22,441 nt of DNA from Gammaproteobacteria bacterium. Its GTDB lineage: Bacteria > Pseudomonadota > Gammaproteobacteria > Steroidobacterales > Woeseiaceae. The stretch covers positions 1 to 22,441 of the forward strand of contig DAOWGY010000093.1 of the NCBI GenBank assembly GCA_030641695.1, written 5' to 3'. The position numbers and the translations under genes are program-made. The notes beneath the pieces were generated by a model, which did no database searches, was not told the origin of the DNA, and worked only from the letters and a program-made list of their open reading frames with translations. Positions 15,229-22,441 of this stretch are shown in pieces. The first letter of the stretch is position 1. Every line of letters begins with the position of its first letter.

Positions 15229-16157
15229 ATGTTGTAATTTTCGGCAAGGGGCTGGGTAAGCCTCGACAGATCAACCTGTCCGGCCTGTCGGCGGGCATGG
15301 TTGCGGTTTTGTTTGCGGGATTAGTGAGCGTGATCGGTTTCGCGAGTGGCTACTGGTATTCCTCGGTGACGGGATCCGGTATCAGCTCCACGGAGCTCGT
15401 CAACCTGACGGACGAATTGAAATTCGCCCGAGAGAACATCGCCACAATCCGGCAGGAAAACGAAGATACGCTCGATGCGATGGCGATTCGCATCGCGCAG
15501 ATGAATGCGCGCATGATCCGCCTCGACGCATTAGGCCGCCGGCTGACGCACATGGCGGACCTCGAGGATGGCGAGTTCGATTTCAATACGCCACCCGCGC
15601 TTGGTGGGCCGGAAGAGCCGGTTGCCACGGGTTCCAACGTTGCGGTACCGGAGGTCGTGGAGGCCATGCAGAATTTGCATATGCAACTCGACAATCGCGA
15701 AGCGCAGCTCGGCGTGCTGGAAAGCGTTATCGCAAATCAGATTCTCAATGAGCGCGTCTACCCGCAAGGCCGCCCCGTCAGTTCAGGCTGGATTTCATCG
15801 TATTTCGGTAAGCGTACCGACCCCTTCACGGGCAAGCCCGCCAACCATACAGGTATTGATTTCGCCGGCAGATCGGGTGCCGACGTAGCCGCCGTGGCTG
15901 ACGGCGTTGTCACGTGGTCAGCGAAACGGTATGGCTACGGACTGATGGTTGAAATCAACCACGGCAATGGCTATGCCACGCGCTATGCGCACAACTCTGA
16001 AAATCTCGTTGCCGTTGGTGACGAAGTCAGGAAAGGCCAGACTGTGGCCCTGATGGGCGACACGGGCCGTGCCACGGGCCCGAACCTGCACTTCGAGGTA
16101 TTGCGCAATGGCCACCGGGTCAACCCGGTCAACTTTATTCGCGCCGCCTCCGAATAA
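15225..16157 (+). CDS. Membrane-anchored M23 (LytM-type) peptidase
   Basis: This 310-residue protein belongs to the peptidoglycan endopeptidase family that sits upstream of secA in Pseudomonas and relatives. The start is ATG 15225 (MNVVIFGKGLGK), with GGGG 8 bases before it; a GTG at 15198 would add nine residues but has no ribosome site. A membrane anchor lies at about residues 23-45, a predicted coiled coil at about 55-110, a second helical stretch at 143-175, and the M23 domain from about 187 to 300. Metal ligands His 208 and Asp 212 (NHTGIDFA) and His 289 are present, as is His 256 (YAHNS). The usual catalytic His two residues before 289 is Asn 287 (GPNLHFEV), so activity is in doubt. A c-di-GMP riboswitch precedes it. 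Confidence 0.92.
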   Translation: MNVVIFGKGLGKPRQINLSGLSAGMVAVLFAGLVSVIGFASGYWYSSVTGSGISSTELVNLTDELKFARENIATIRQENEDTLDAMAIRIAQMNARMIRLDALGRRLTHMADLEDGEFDFNTPPALGGPEEPVATGSNVAVPEVVEAMQNLHMQLDNREAQLGVLESVIANQILNERVYPQGRPVSSGWISSYFGKRTDPFTGKPANHTGIDFAGRSGADVAAVADGVVTWSAKRYGYGLMVEINHGNGYATRYAHNSENLVAVGDEVRKGQTVALMGDTGRATGPNLHFEVLRNGHRVNPVNFIRAASE

Positions 16158-16304
16158 TCGCGGTTAGCCGCCTCCAGCTCCCCCGCAAGCCCTTGTGATT
16201 GGGGAATTTACCCTCACATTGCCGTTCTAAATAAGCCCCCAAGCGCTTAGAATACCGGCCTTTGTCTTTGCGCCGGCTGATATCAAGTCTCGCAGGAGTC
16301 CCAA

Positions 16305-19238
16305 GTGGCCAATATTCTGACCCGTATCTTCGGCAGCCGAAACCAGCGGCTGTTGCGGCAATACGGCAAGACCGTCATCAAGATCAACGCGTTCGAGGAT
16401 AGCCTGCAGGTGTTGGACGATGCCGCCTTGCGAGCGATGACGGAGCAGCTGAAGCGTCGCTTTCAGGAAGGCGAGACTCTTGAGCAGCTTTTGCCGGAGG
16501 CCTTCGCCGTTGGCCGCGAAGCGTCCCGGCGTACGCTCGGCATGCGCCCGTTCGATGTGCAACTCGTCGGCGGCATGGTGTTGCATGACGGCAATATTGC
16601 AGAGATGCGCACGGGTGAAGGCAAGACGCTGGTCGCGGTGCTGGCCTGCTATCTGAATGCCCTGAGTGGCGAAGGCGTGCACGTCGTGACCGTGAACGAA
16701 TACCTCGCTCAACGCGACGCCGACTGGATGCGACCGGCGTACGAGTTTCTGGGGCTGACAGTCGGTGTATCCAAATCCGGCCAGACACATGAAGAGAAGC
16801 AGGCTGCCTACGCTTGCGACATCACCTACGCGACCAACAACGAACTCGGCTTCGATTATCTGCGTGACAATCTCGCGTTCTCGTTAACAGACAAGGTTCT
16901 TCGGGATCTCAATTTCGCCGTCGTCGACGAGGTTGACTCGATCCTGATTGACGAAGCCCGTACACCGCTGATCATCTCGGGGCCGGCAGAGGCCAGTACG
17001 GACCTCTACACGCAGATCAACAAGCTGATTCCGAAACTGGTCGAGCACGTCGAGCCCGAGGAAGACTGCAACTACGATATCGTCGCGCGCAAAGTCACGC
17101 TCGTCGACGCGAAAGGCAAGGCCGTCAGCTCGACAAGCGCTGAGGGCGGCGACGTAATGACGATCGAGGAGGCTGTTGCCATCGGCGAGTCTCGCCAGTC
17201 CGACGTCGTCCTGGTCAACGATAGCGATAAGGTAGCCGCCTGCAGGCTGGCGGCACGAGGCGACTACACGACCGACCTCAAGGCGAAGCAGGCGCATATG
17301 ACCGAAGAAGGTCAGGACAAGGTCGAGGGGCTGATGGCACAGTCTGGCCTGCTCCAGGATGGTGAGAGTCTCTACGACGCCGCCAACATTCGTCTCCTGC
17401 ACCATCTGAACGCCGCGCTGAGAGCACATGCGATTTATCAGAGTGACGTCGAGTACATCGTCAAAGACGGCGAAATCGTCATCGTCGACGAGTTCACCGG
17501 ACGCACGATGGCGGGCCGCCGCTGGTCGGATGGCCTGCACCAGGCCATCGAGGCCAAGGAGGGCGTTGCGATCAAGCACGAGAACCAGACGATCGCGTCG
17601 ATCACCTTTCAGAACTACTTCCGGCTTTACAACAACCTGTCGGGAATGACCGGCACCGCCGATACAGAGGCCTTCGAGTTCCAGCAGATTTATGGGCTCG
17701 AGGTGGTCGTTATTCCGACGCACCAGCCGATGATCCGTGATGATGCAGCGGATCTCGTGTACCTGAATGAGAGCGATAAATTCGAGGCGATCATCGAGGA
17801 CATTGGGGATTGTCGCGATCGCGGCCAGCCTGTACTGGTTGGCACGACGTCGATCGAGACATCCGAGCACCTGTCCTCCGTCCTCAAGAAGCGCAAGATC
17901 AAGCACGAGGTGTTGAACGCGAAGCAGCACGAGCGTGAGGCGCACATCGTGCAGCATGCCGGCCGGCCGGGTGTGATCACGATCGCTACCAACATGGCGG
18001 GCCGCGGTACGGATATCGTGCTCGGCGGCAACCTGGACGCTGAAATCGCCGCGGTCGGCGAGGGCGCGGACACAGATGCTATTCGGGCAGACTGGCAAAA
18101 GCGCCATAACGCGGTTCTCGAGGCCGGTGGGTTGCATATCGTAGGCACAGAGCGTCACGAGTCGCGGCGCATCGATAACCAGTTGCGCGGCCGTTCCGGC
18201 CGTCAGGGCGACCCGGGGTCGAGTCGCTTTTACTTGTCGATGGAAGACTCACTGATGCGCATTTTCGGGGATCCCGAGCGCACCAAGGGCCTGCTGTCGC
18301 GCGCGGGCATGCGCGAGGGCGAGGCAATCGAGAGCAAACTGCTGTCGCGCCAGATAGAGCGAGCGCAACGCAAGGTCGAAGCGCACAACTTCGATATTCG
18401 TAAGAATCTCCTCGAGTACGACGACGTCGCCAACGATCAACGCAAAGTGGTGTACCACCAGCGTTCAGAACTCATGGCAGCGGACGAGATCGAGGACTCG
18501 GTCGCCGCCATTCGTGACGAAGTCATCGAGGAGGCGGTCGAAATACACATTCCGCCAGGCAGCCTCGACGAGCAGTGGGATCCGGACGGCCTCACAAAAT
18601 CACTCGAGTCCGATTTCGGGATGCACCTGGACGTCGCGAAACTGATCTCGGAAGACAAGGCGATCAATGACGATGGCATCAGGGATCGCTGCGTCGAGGA
18701 AGCCGACAAAGCTTACAAGGTACGCGAACAGAAAGTGGGCAGTGAACTGATGCGCAATGTGGAGAAGCAGGTCATGTTGCGTCAACTCGATCACCACTGG
18801 AAAGAACACCTGGCGGCGATGGATCACCTGCGGCAGGGTATCGGTCTTCGCTCATACGCGCAGAAGAACCCGAAACAGGAGTACAAGCGCGAAGCGTTCG
18901 AGATGTTCGGTACGATGATGGAGCAAGTCAAGCACGACACGATCAGCATTCTTAGCCGCATCCGAATCCAGGGCGAGGACGACCTCGCCGAAATTCAACG
19001 CCAGCGTGAGGAGCAGCAAAAACTGCAGTTCCGCCACGCAGAGGCCTCCGCGCTCGGCGGCCAGGCCCCGGCAGCCCAGTCATCTCAGGGCCAGCCGGCA
19101 CAGCAGCGGGGCGGTCAGGCGCCGGGCGCTGCTGCCGTCGAGACCTTTGTCCGGGATGGCCGCAAGGTCGGACGCAATGAGCCGTGTCCCTGCGGTTCCG
19201 GCAAGAAGTTCAAGCGTTGCCACGGCATGCTTAGCTGA
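16305..19238 (+). CDS. secA: SecA preprotein translocase ATPase with extra insertion
   Basis: Motor ATPase that drives proteins through SecYEG. The start is GTG at 16305 with AGGAG (16294-16298) 6 bases before it. Motifs: P-loop MRTGEGKT (residues 101-108), DEVDSILIDEARTPLIISG (from 208), TNMAGRGTDIVLGGN in the second nucleotide fold, RIDNQLRGRSGRQGD, WKEHLAAMDHLRQGI in the helical scaffold, and the C-terminal zinc motif EPCPCGSGKKFKRCHG. A Gln/Ala/Gly-rich linker precedes the zinc motif. At 977 residues it is about 75 longer than E. coli SecA. Most of the excess is an insertion at about residues 255-318 in the preprotein cross-linking domain, absent from E. coli SecA. There is no secM; the M23 gene lies directly upstream, 147 bases away. 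Confidence 0.98.
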   Translation: MANILTRIFGSRNQRLLRQYGKTVIKINAFEDSLQVLDDAALRAMTEQLKRRFQEGETLEQLLPEAFAVGREASRRTLGMRPFDVQLVGGMVLHDGNIAEMRTGEGKTLVAVLACYLNALSGEGVHVVTVNEYLAQRDADWMRPAYEFLGLTVGVSKSGQTHEEKQAAYACDITYATNNELGFDYLRDNLAFSLTDKVLRDLNFAVVDEVDSILIDEARTPLIISGPAEASTDLYTQINKLIPKLVEHVEPEEDCNYDIVARKVTLVDAKGKAVSSTSAEGGDVMTIEEAVAIGESRQSDVVLVNDSDKVAACRLAARGDYTTDLKAKQAHMTEEGQDKVEGLMAQSGLLQDGESLYDAANIRLLHHLNAALRAHAIYQSDVEYIVKDGEIVIVDEFTGRTMAGRRWSDGLHQAIEAKEGVAIKHENQTIASITFQNYFRLYNNLSGMTGTADTEAFEFQQIYGLEVVVIPTHQPMIRDDAADLVYLNESDKFEAIIEDIGDCRDRGQPVLVGTTSIETSEHLSSVLKKRKIKHEVLNAKQHEREAHIVQHAGRPGVITIATNMAGRGTDIVLGGNLDAEIAAVGEGADTDAIRADWQKRHNAVLEAGGLHIVGTERHESRRIDNQLRGRSGRQGDPGSSRFYLSMEDSLMRIFGDPERTKGLLSRAGMREGEAIESKLLSRQIERAQRKVEAHNFDIRKNLLEYDDVANDQRKVVYHQRSELMAADEIEDSVAAIRDEVIEEAVEIHIPPGSLDEQWDPDGLTKSLESDFGMHLDVAKLISEDKAINDDGIRDRCVEEADKAYKVREQKVGSELMRNVEKQVMLRQLDHHWKEHLAAMDHLRQGIGLRSYAQKNPKQEYKREAFEMFGTMMEQVKHDTISILSRIRIQGEDDLAEIQRQREEQQKLQFRHAEASALGGQAPAAQSSQGQPAQQRGGQAPGAAAVETFVRDGRKVGRNEPCPCGSGKKFKRCHGMLS

Positions 19239-19244
19239 TCACGC

Positions 19245-19640
19245 ATGCAGCACTTCGAGGTCGCGGCGGGAATTCTGCGAGACGCCCGCGGCCGGGTGTT
19301 GATTACGCAGCGCCTGGGTGGCGGCCCGTTTCATGGCATGTGGGAATTTCCGGGCGGCAAGATCGGCCCGGACGAAAGCGCTGAACAAGCCCTGGCGCGC
19401 GAACTTGCCGAAGAGCTCGGTATCGAGGTGGGTGACGCGAAGCACCTCATGCACATCGAGCACGATTATCCCGATCGTTCAGTCTCAATCGATTTTTTTG
19501 TCGTTAGCACCTGGATGAACGAACCTGAGGGACTTGAAGGACAGCGGCTGCGCTGGGTGGAAGCAGCGTCTCTCGAGGACCAGAATCTGTTGCCGGCCGA
19601 CGCGCCGGTCATCGAAGCGCTTCAGCAAATCGCGAGCTGA
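19245..19640 (+). CDS. mutT: MutT, Nudix 8-oxo-dGTP diphosphatase
   Basis: Cleanses the nucleotide pool by hydrolysing 8-oxo-dGTP, preventing A:T to C:G changes. It has 131 residues, close to E. coli MutT (129). The N-terminus FEVAAGILRDARGRVLITQR and the following WEFPGGKIGPDES lead into a complete Nudix box (G-x5-E-x7-REL-x-EELGI, about residues 38-60). The start is six bases after the secA stop, so it is very likely co-transcribed with secA, as in many gammaproteobacteria. The last 19 bases overlap the 3' end of zapD on the other strand. Confidence 0.95.
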   Translation: MQHFEVAAGILRDARGRVLITQRLGGGPFHGMWEFPGGKIGPDESAEQALARELAEELGIEVGDAKHLMHIEHDYPDRSVSIDFFVVSTWMNEPEGLEGQRLRWVEAASLEDQNLLPADAPVIEALQQIAS

Positions 19641-20434
19641 AACGGCACGTCGTGACCGGTTTGCACTGCCCGGCTGTCGATCGTTGACCATTCGAGAAAA
19701 CGCACCGTGAAGCGATGCTGGCTGCCGCTGATTTCGGGGAACAGGGCGCTATTGTCGGTCAGTACGACGCGTAACAGGTGGCAGTTGACGTCCTTTTGCA
19801 TGCTGTGCTGGTACATACCGTTGATCGCTGTCTTGTCCGCGGGCTCGGCACTCTCACGGATCAGCCAAAGCACCTCGACCACAGCATCACAAAGAGGCCG
19901 GATCGCTCCGATCCAGTGCGCCAAATCCTGCTCGCGTCGTGAGAATGGTTGTCGCAACCAGTGGTTGTACTCGGGCAGATCGAATTCGCAAGTGCCGCCG
20001 GGGATCGACGTGCGGTGCTTAATCGCGTTCAGGAAGTCGCATTCTTTCAGGGTTTGCAGGAACTTGGTGCCGATGTCGGCGACTTCGCCCCGGCTCTTCA
20101 GGAGATTTCGAATCAGATTCTCGAGACGCCCGGAATCGACACCGGGCTGGCTCTGAAATCGTTGCAGCGTATTGATCTGGTGGTCGAGTTCCTTGTGAAC
20201 CTCACCGCGCACGTCGCCCCGGGACAGGATGGCCAGAATCTCGAGTAGTGTCGAAATGGTTGCCCGCGTGGCCCAGCCAGACTCGCTCTCGCAGTTGAAC
20301 AGCATTTGCTGGTACAGGAATTCGAGTCGCAGGAACGTGCGCATGCGCTCGCTGAGCGGTAGCTCGTAATGCGAGTGCCCGGCCGCGGTGCTGGGAGCGA
20401 TGCCCGACGCAAATTTTCCCGCAGGTTTCGCCAT
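19622..20434 (-). CDS. zapD: ZapD, FtsZ-bundling protein
   Basis: Cytoplasmic protein that binds the FtsZ C-terminal peptide and cross-links FtsZ filaments. It has 270 residues. The family pattern is clear: YELPLSERMRTFLRLEFLYQQ (about residues 23-43), ILSRGDVRGEVHKELD, and in the second half CEFDLPEYNHWL and a C-terminal beta-rich region ending GHDVPFQLAIC. The N-terminus has about 15 extra residues compared with E. coli ZapD, with no alternative start codon in between. It follows coaE after 57 bases on the same strand. The yacG gene that usually comes next is absent and the 3' end runs into mutT. Confidence 0.95.
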   Translation of the reverse strand: MAKPAGKFASGIAPSTAAGHSHYELPLSERMRTFLRLEFLYQQMLFNCESESGWATRATISTLLEILAILSRGDVRGEVHKELDHQINTLQRFQSQPGVDSGRLENLIRNLLKSRGEVADIGTKFLQTLKECDFLNAIKHRTSIPGGTCEFDLPEYNHWLRQPFSRREQDLAHWIGAIRPLCDAVVEVLWLIRESAEPADKTAINGMYQHSMQKDVNCHLLRVVLTDNSALFPEISGSQHRFTVRFLEWSTIDSRAVQTGHDVPFQLAIC

Positions 20435-20491
20435 CGTCGTATTCTGAATGACGGCCTGCTGGCTGGCAAATGACGCCGATCCGCGACACCC

Positions 20492-21118
20492 TTATTTCAC
20501 GCGCTCCGCCGCCTGCCGACGGTAATCGTGGTGCAGCGATCGGACCTGAGCGCGCGTCTCCTGCAGGTCTCCGTTGTTAGAAATGACATCGTCCGCGATA
20601 GCCAGGCGATCGGCCCTGCCGGCTTGCGCCGCCAGAATGCGCTGTGCCTGCTCCTGCGTCTCTGCGTCACGCATAAGCAGCCGTGCCACCTGGACCTCCT
20701 CGCTGCAGTCAACGACGAGCACGCGGTCGACAAAGGCGCGGGTCGGTGATTCGAGCAACAAGGGGACAACTATCAGCTGATAGTCGCCTCCGGCACCTTC
20801 TGCCTGACACACCGTGGCCTCACGTATCCGCGGATGCAGAATCGCCTCGAGCCTGCGCCGTGCATCGTCGTCCGCAAATACGATTTTACGCATGGCCGCA
20901 CGATCGAGCATACCGTCGGCGTCGATGATCTCTGCGCCGAACTCCAATCGAATTTTCTCGAGAGCCGGCTGCCCCGGTTGCACGACCTCGCGCGCAATGA
21001 CATCGGTATCGATAACGGGCACGCCGAGTTCGGCGAACATGTCGGCGACCGTGGTCTTGCCGCTCGCGATGCCCCCGGTCAGGCCGATCCGCAGTGGCTT
21101 GTCGCGTCGGTGGTTCAC
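20492..21118 (-). CDS. coaE: CoaE, dephospho-CoA kinase
   Basis: Last step of coenzyme A synthesis: phosphorylates the ribose 3'-OH of dephospho-CoA. It has 208 residues. The P-loop LTGGIASGKTTVAD (about residues 13-26) is followed by GVPVIDTDVIAREVVQPG (about 32-49), LHPRIRE and VVPLLLES, all standard for the family. The start is GTG at 21116-21118, immediately next to the pilD stop with no gap and with no clear ribosome site, so translation is probably coupled to pilD. The order pilD-coaE-zapD is common in gammaproteobacteria. Confidence 0.96.
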   Translation of the reverse strand: MNHRRDKPLRIGLTGGIASGKTTVADMFAELGVPVIDTDVIAREVVQPGQPALEKIRLEFGAEIIDADGMLDRAAMRKIVFADDDARRRLEAILHPRIREATVCQAEGAGGDYQLIVVPLLLESPTRAFVDRVLVVDCSEEVQVARLLMRDAETQEQAQRILAAQAGRADRLAIADDVISNNGDLQETRAQVRSLHHDYRRQAAERVK

Positions 21119-22000
21119 TTAAAAGGGCAGGTTGAAGAAGCCCTTGATCACGTCACCCCAAAGCATGGTGATCCAGCCCGCGCCTGCGAGGAACGGGCCG
21201 AAGGGCATGGGTATCTGGTGGTCGCGGCCGCGAAACACGATCAATGCAATGCCGAACACGGCGCCAACCACAGCCGACATGATGACGATCGTGAACAGGT
21301 ATTGAAAGCCGAGCCAGGCGCCGAGCGCCGCGAGCAGCTTGAAATCACCGTAACCCATGCCTTCCTTGCCGGTGGCCAGTTTGAATAGCCAGTAAAAGGT
21401 CCAGAGACAGAGGTATCCGGCAATAGCGCCGATAATCGCGTCGTGGGGGTTGATGAACAGGACATCAGCGCCGGAGACGGGATGCCAGAGACTCATCGCC
21501 AACCCGATCCAGAGAAGAGGAAACACCAGCGAGTCGGGAATGAGGCAACGGTCGAAATCGATCATGGTAATGGGTACGAGAAACAACGTCAGCGTCATCG
21601 CCATGAATCCCTGCCAGTTGGCACCGAAGCGCCATGCGACAACGGCAATGAGCAGGGCGGTTACGATTTCGACCGCGGGATATCGCGCTGAAATTCGATC
21701 CTTGCAGTTGCCACAGCGGCCGCCAAGCATCAGGTAGCTCAGGATCGGGATGTTCTGCCAGGCTGTAATTTGAGCGCCGCAAGACGGGCACCGCGAGCGC
21801 GGCACGATGAGGTTGAATTTGCCCTTTGGCAGATCCGGCGTCGGTGTCTCGGCCAACTCAGCACACTGCGTGTGCCACTCGCGCTCCATCATGATGGGCA
21901 GGCGATAGACGACAACGTTCAGGAAACTGCCGATTACGAGTGCGAATGCGAATGCGACCGCGACAAAAATTGCAGGTGACTCGTTGAGCAGGTCGAGCAT
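21119..22000 (-). CDS. pilD: PilD, type IV prepilin peptidase and N-methyltransferase
   Basis: Inner-membrane aspartyl protease that cleaves prepilin leaders and methylates the new N-terminus of type IV pilins and type II secretion pseudopilins. It has 293 residues. The first membrane segment includes VIGSFLNVVVYRLP (about residues 22-35). The four-Cys zinc motif of the cytoplasmic loop is intact (CPSC at 71-74, CGNC at 96-99). Catalytic Asp residues lie in TMIDFDRCLIPD (148 or 150) and GMGYGDFK (219). About seven or eight membrane segments are visible. A strong GGAGG site (22007-22011) lies 6 bases before the ATG. It follows pilC, with a terminator-like hairpin in between. Confidence 0.97.
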   Translation of the reverse strand: MLDLLNESPAIFVAVAFAFALVIGSFLNVVVYRLPIMMEREWHTQCAELAETPTPDLPKGKFNLIVPRSRCPSCGAQITAWQNIPILSYLMLGGRCGNCKDRISARYPAVEIVTALLIAVVAWRFGANWQGFMAMTLTLFLVPITMIDFDRCLIPDSLVFPLLWIGLAMSLWHPVSGADVLFINPHDAIIGAIAGYLCLWTFYWLFKLATGKEGMGYGDFKLLAALGAWLGFQYLFTIVIMSAVVGAVFGIALIVFRGRDHQIPMPFGPFLAGAGWITMLWGDVIKGFFNLPF

Positions 22001-22036
22001 GCAATGCCTCCGCCGGTTTTTCGGCCGCTGTTAAAC

Positions 22037-22075
22037 AAAACGGCGTCGGGAGTGTCCTCCGAACGCCGTTTTTTT
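22037..22075. terminator. Rho-independent terminator between pilC and pilD
   Basis: Inverted repeat with arms AAAACGGCGT (22037-22046) and ACGCCGTTTT (22063-22072). The loop can pair further (CGG-GAG with CTCCG), and seven T follow on the plus strand (22069-22075). On the minus strand, the direction of pilC and pilD, it is followed by TTTTGTTT. It can therefore work in both directions. Lying 19 bases after the pilC stop and before the pilD ribosome site, it probably lowers pilD expression relative to the upstream pil genes. Confidence 0.85.
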
Positions 22076-22093
22076 GCAATACAGGGCGTCTGT

Positions 22094-22441
22094 CTAGATA
22101 ACCGCACCCATCTTGAAGATTGGCAGATACATTGCGACGACAAGCCCGCCAACCAAAACGCCGAGGATCGCCATGATCATCGGCTCGAGAAGGCTCGACA
22201 GGTTATCTACTGCGTTGTCGACGTCTTCCTCGTAGAAGTCGGCAACCTTTGACGACATATCGTCCAGAGAACCGGACTCTTCGCCGACGGCGATCATCTG
22301 GACGACCATATTCGGGAACAGGTCAGTATTCTCCATTGCCTGTTGCAGCCGCTGGCCGGTTGCAACTTCATCACGCATGGCAAGAACGCCTTGTTCGTAG
22401 ACGATATTACCTGTAGCGCCCGCTACCGACTCGAGTGCCTC
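22094..22441 (-). CDS. pilC: PilC, type IV pilus inner-membrane platform protein (3' end only)
   Basis: C-terminal part of the GspF/PilC family platform protein that couples the pilus ATPases to pilin assembly. 115 residues are visible; the frame is open to the window edge (first codon at 22441). The fragment has the family signatures VQMIAVGEESGSLDDM and VDNLSSLLEPMIMAILG followed by a last membrane segment (LGVLVGGLVVAMYLPIF). It ends with KMGAVI, very like the end of Pseudomonas PilC. The start is outside the window. Confidence 0.95.
   Translation of the reverse strand, partial: EALESVAGATGNIVYEQGVLAMRDEVATGQRLQQAMENTDLFPNMVVQMIAVGEESGSLDDMSSKVADFYEEDVDNAVDNLSSLLEPMIMAILGVLVGGLVVAMYLPIFKMGAVI

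Noticed and set aside
16884..18158. Long open frame of 424 codons on the minus strand inside secA
   Set aside because: It is antisense to an intact, motif-complete SecA; the residue pattern (Arg, Val, Asp and Leu rich, no domain) is what GC-rich genes give on the opposite strand.

Overview
The window is about 60% GC (by eye) and carries the division and cell wall (dcw) cluster of a Gram-negative gammaproteobacterium, followed by the secA region and the start of a type IV pilus locus. The evidence for that placement is the gene order murE-murF-mraY-murD-ftsW-murG-murC-murB-ddl-ftsQ-ftsA-ftsZ-lpxC, a MurE with the DNPR motif of meso-diaminopimelate enzymes, LpxC (lipid A synthesis), ZapD (typical of beta/gammaproteobacteria), a DciA-type helicase loader between lpxC and secA as in Pseudomonas, and pilC-pilD-coaE-zapD on the opposite strand. 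It is not enterobacterial: murB lies inside the cluster, DciA is present, and there is no secM or yacG. I cannot name a genus.

Layout. Positions 1-13160 (+) form an almost gapless operon making the lipid II precursors (MurE/F/D/C/B, Ddl, MraY, MurG), the septal glycosyltransferase FtsW and the division proteins FtsQ, FtsA and FtsZ. Many neighbours share ATGA start/stop overlaps, which suggests translational coupling. FtsZ is set off by a 101-base spacer with two hairpins and a strong ribosome binding site. Positions 13161-13490 hold two strong hairpins, a six-copy 11-bp tandem repeat and a likely lpxC promoter. lpxC (+) is followed by an inverted pair of REP-like elements. The second element supplies the stop codon of the convergent dciA gene (-).

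Positions 15010-15104 form a good match to a class I cyclic-di-GMP riboswitch (GEMM-I). It heads the transcript of a membrane-anchored M23 (LytM-type) peptidase, which is followed by secA and mutT (+). A short open frame between riboswitch and peptidase ends in an ATGA overlap with the peptidase start. The peptidase has Asn where the catalytic His of the HxH motif is expected. SecA carries an extra segment of roughly 55-65 residues in its preprotein cross-linking domain, with a pattern that by eye resembles the N-terminal domain of translation factor IF3.

Positions 19622-22441 are on the minus strand: pilC (partial), a terminator hairpin, pilD, coaE and zapD. The 3' end of zapD overlaps the 3' end of mutT.

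The ordinary part is the dcw cluster. The parts most worth a second look are the riboswitch and leader frame in front of the M23 peptidase, the SecA insertion, and the REP pair at the end of dciA. No tRNA, rRNA, CRISPR array, insertion sequence or prophage gene was seen.
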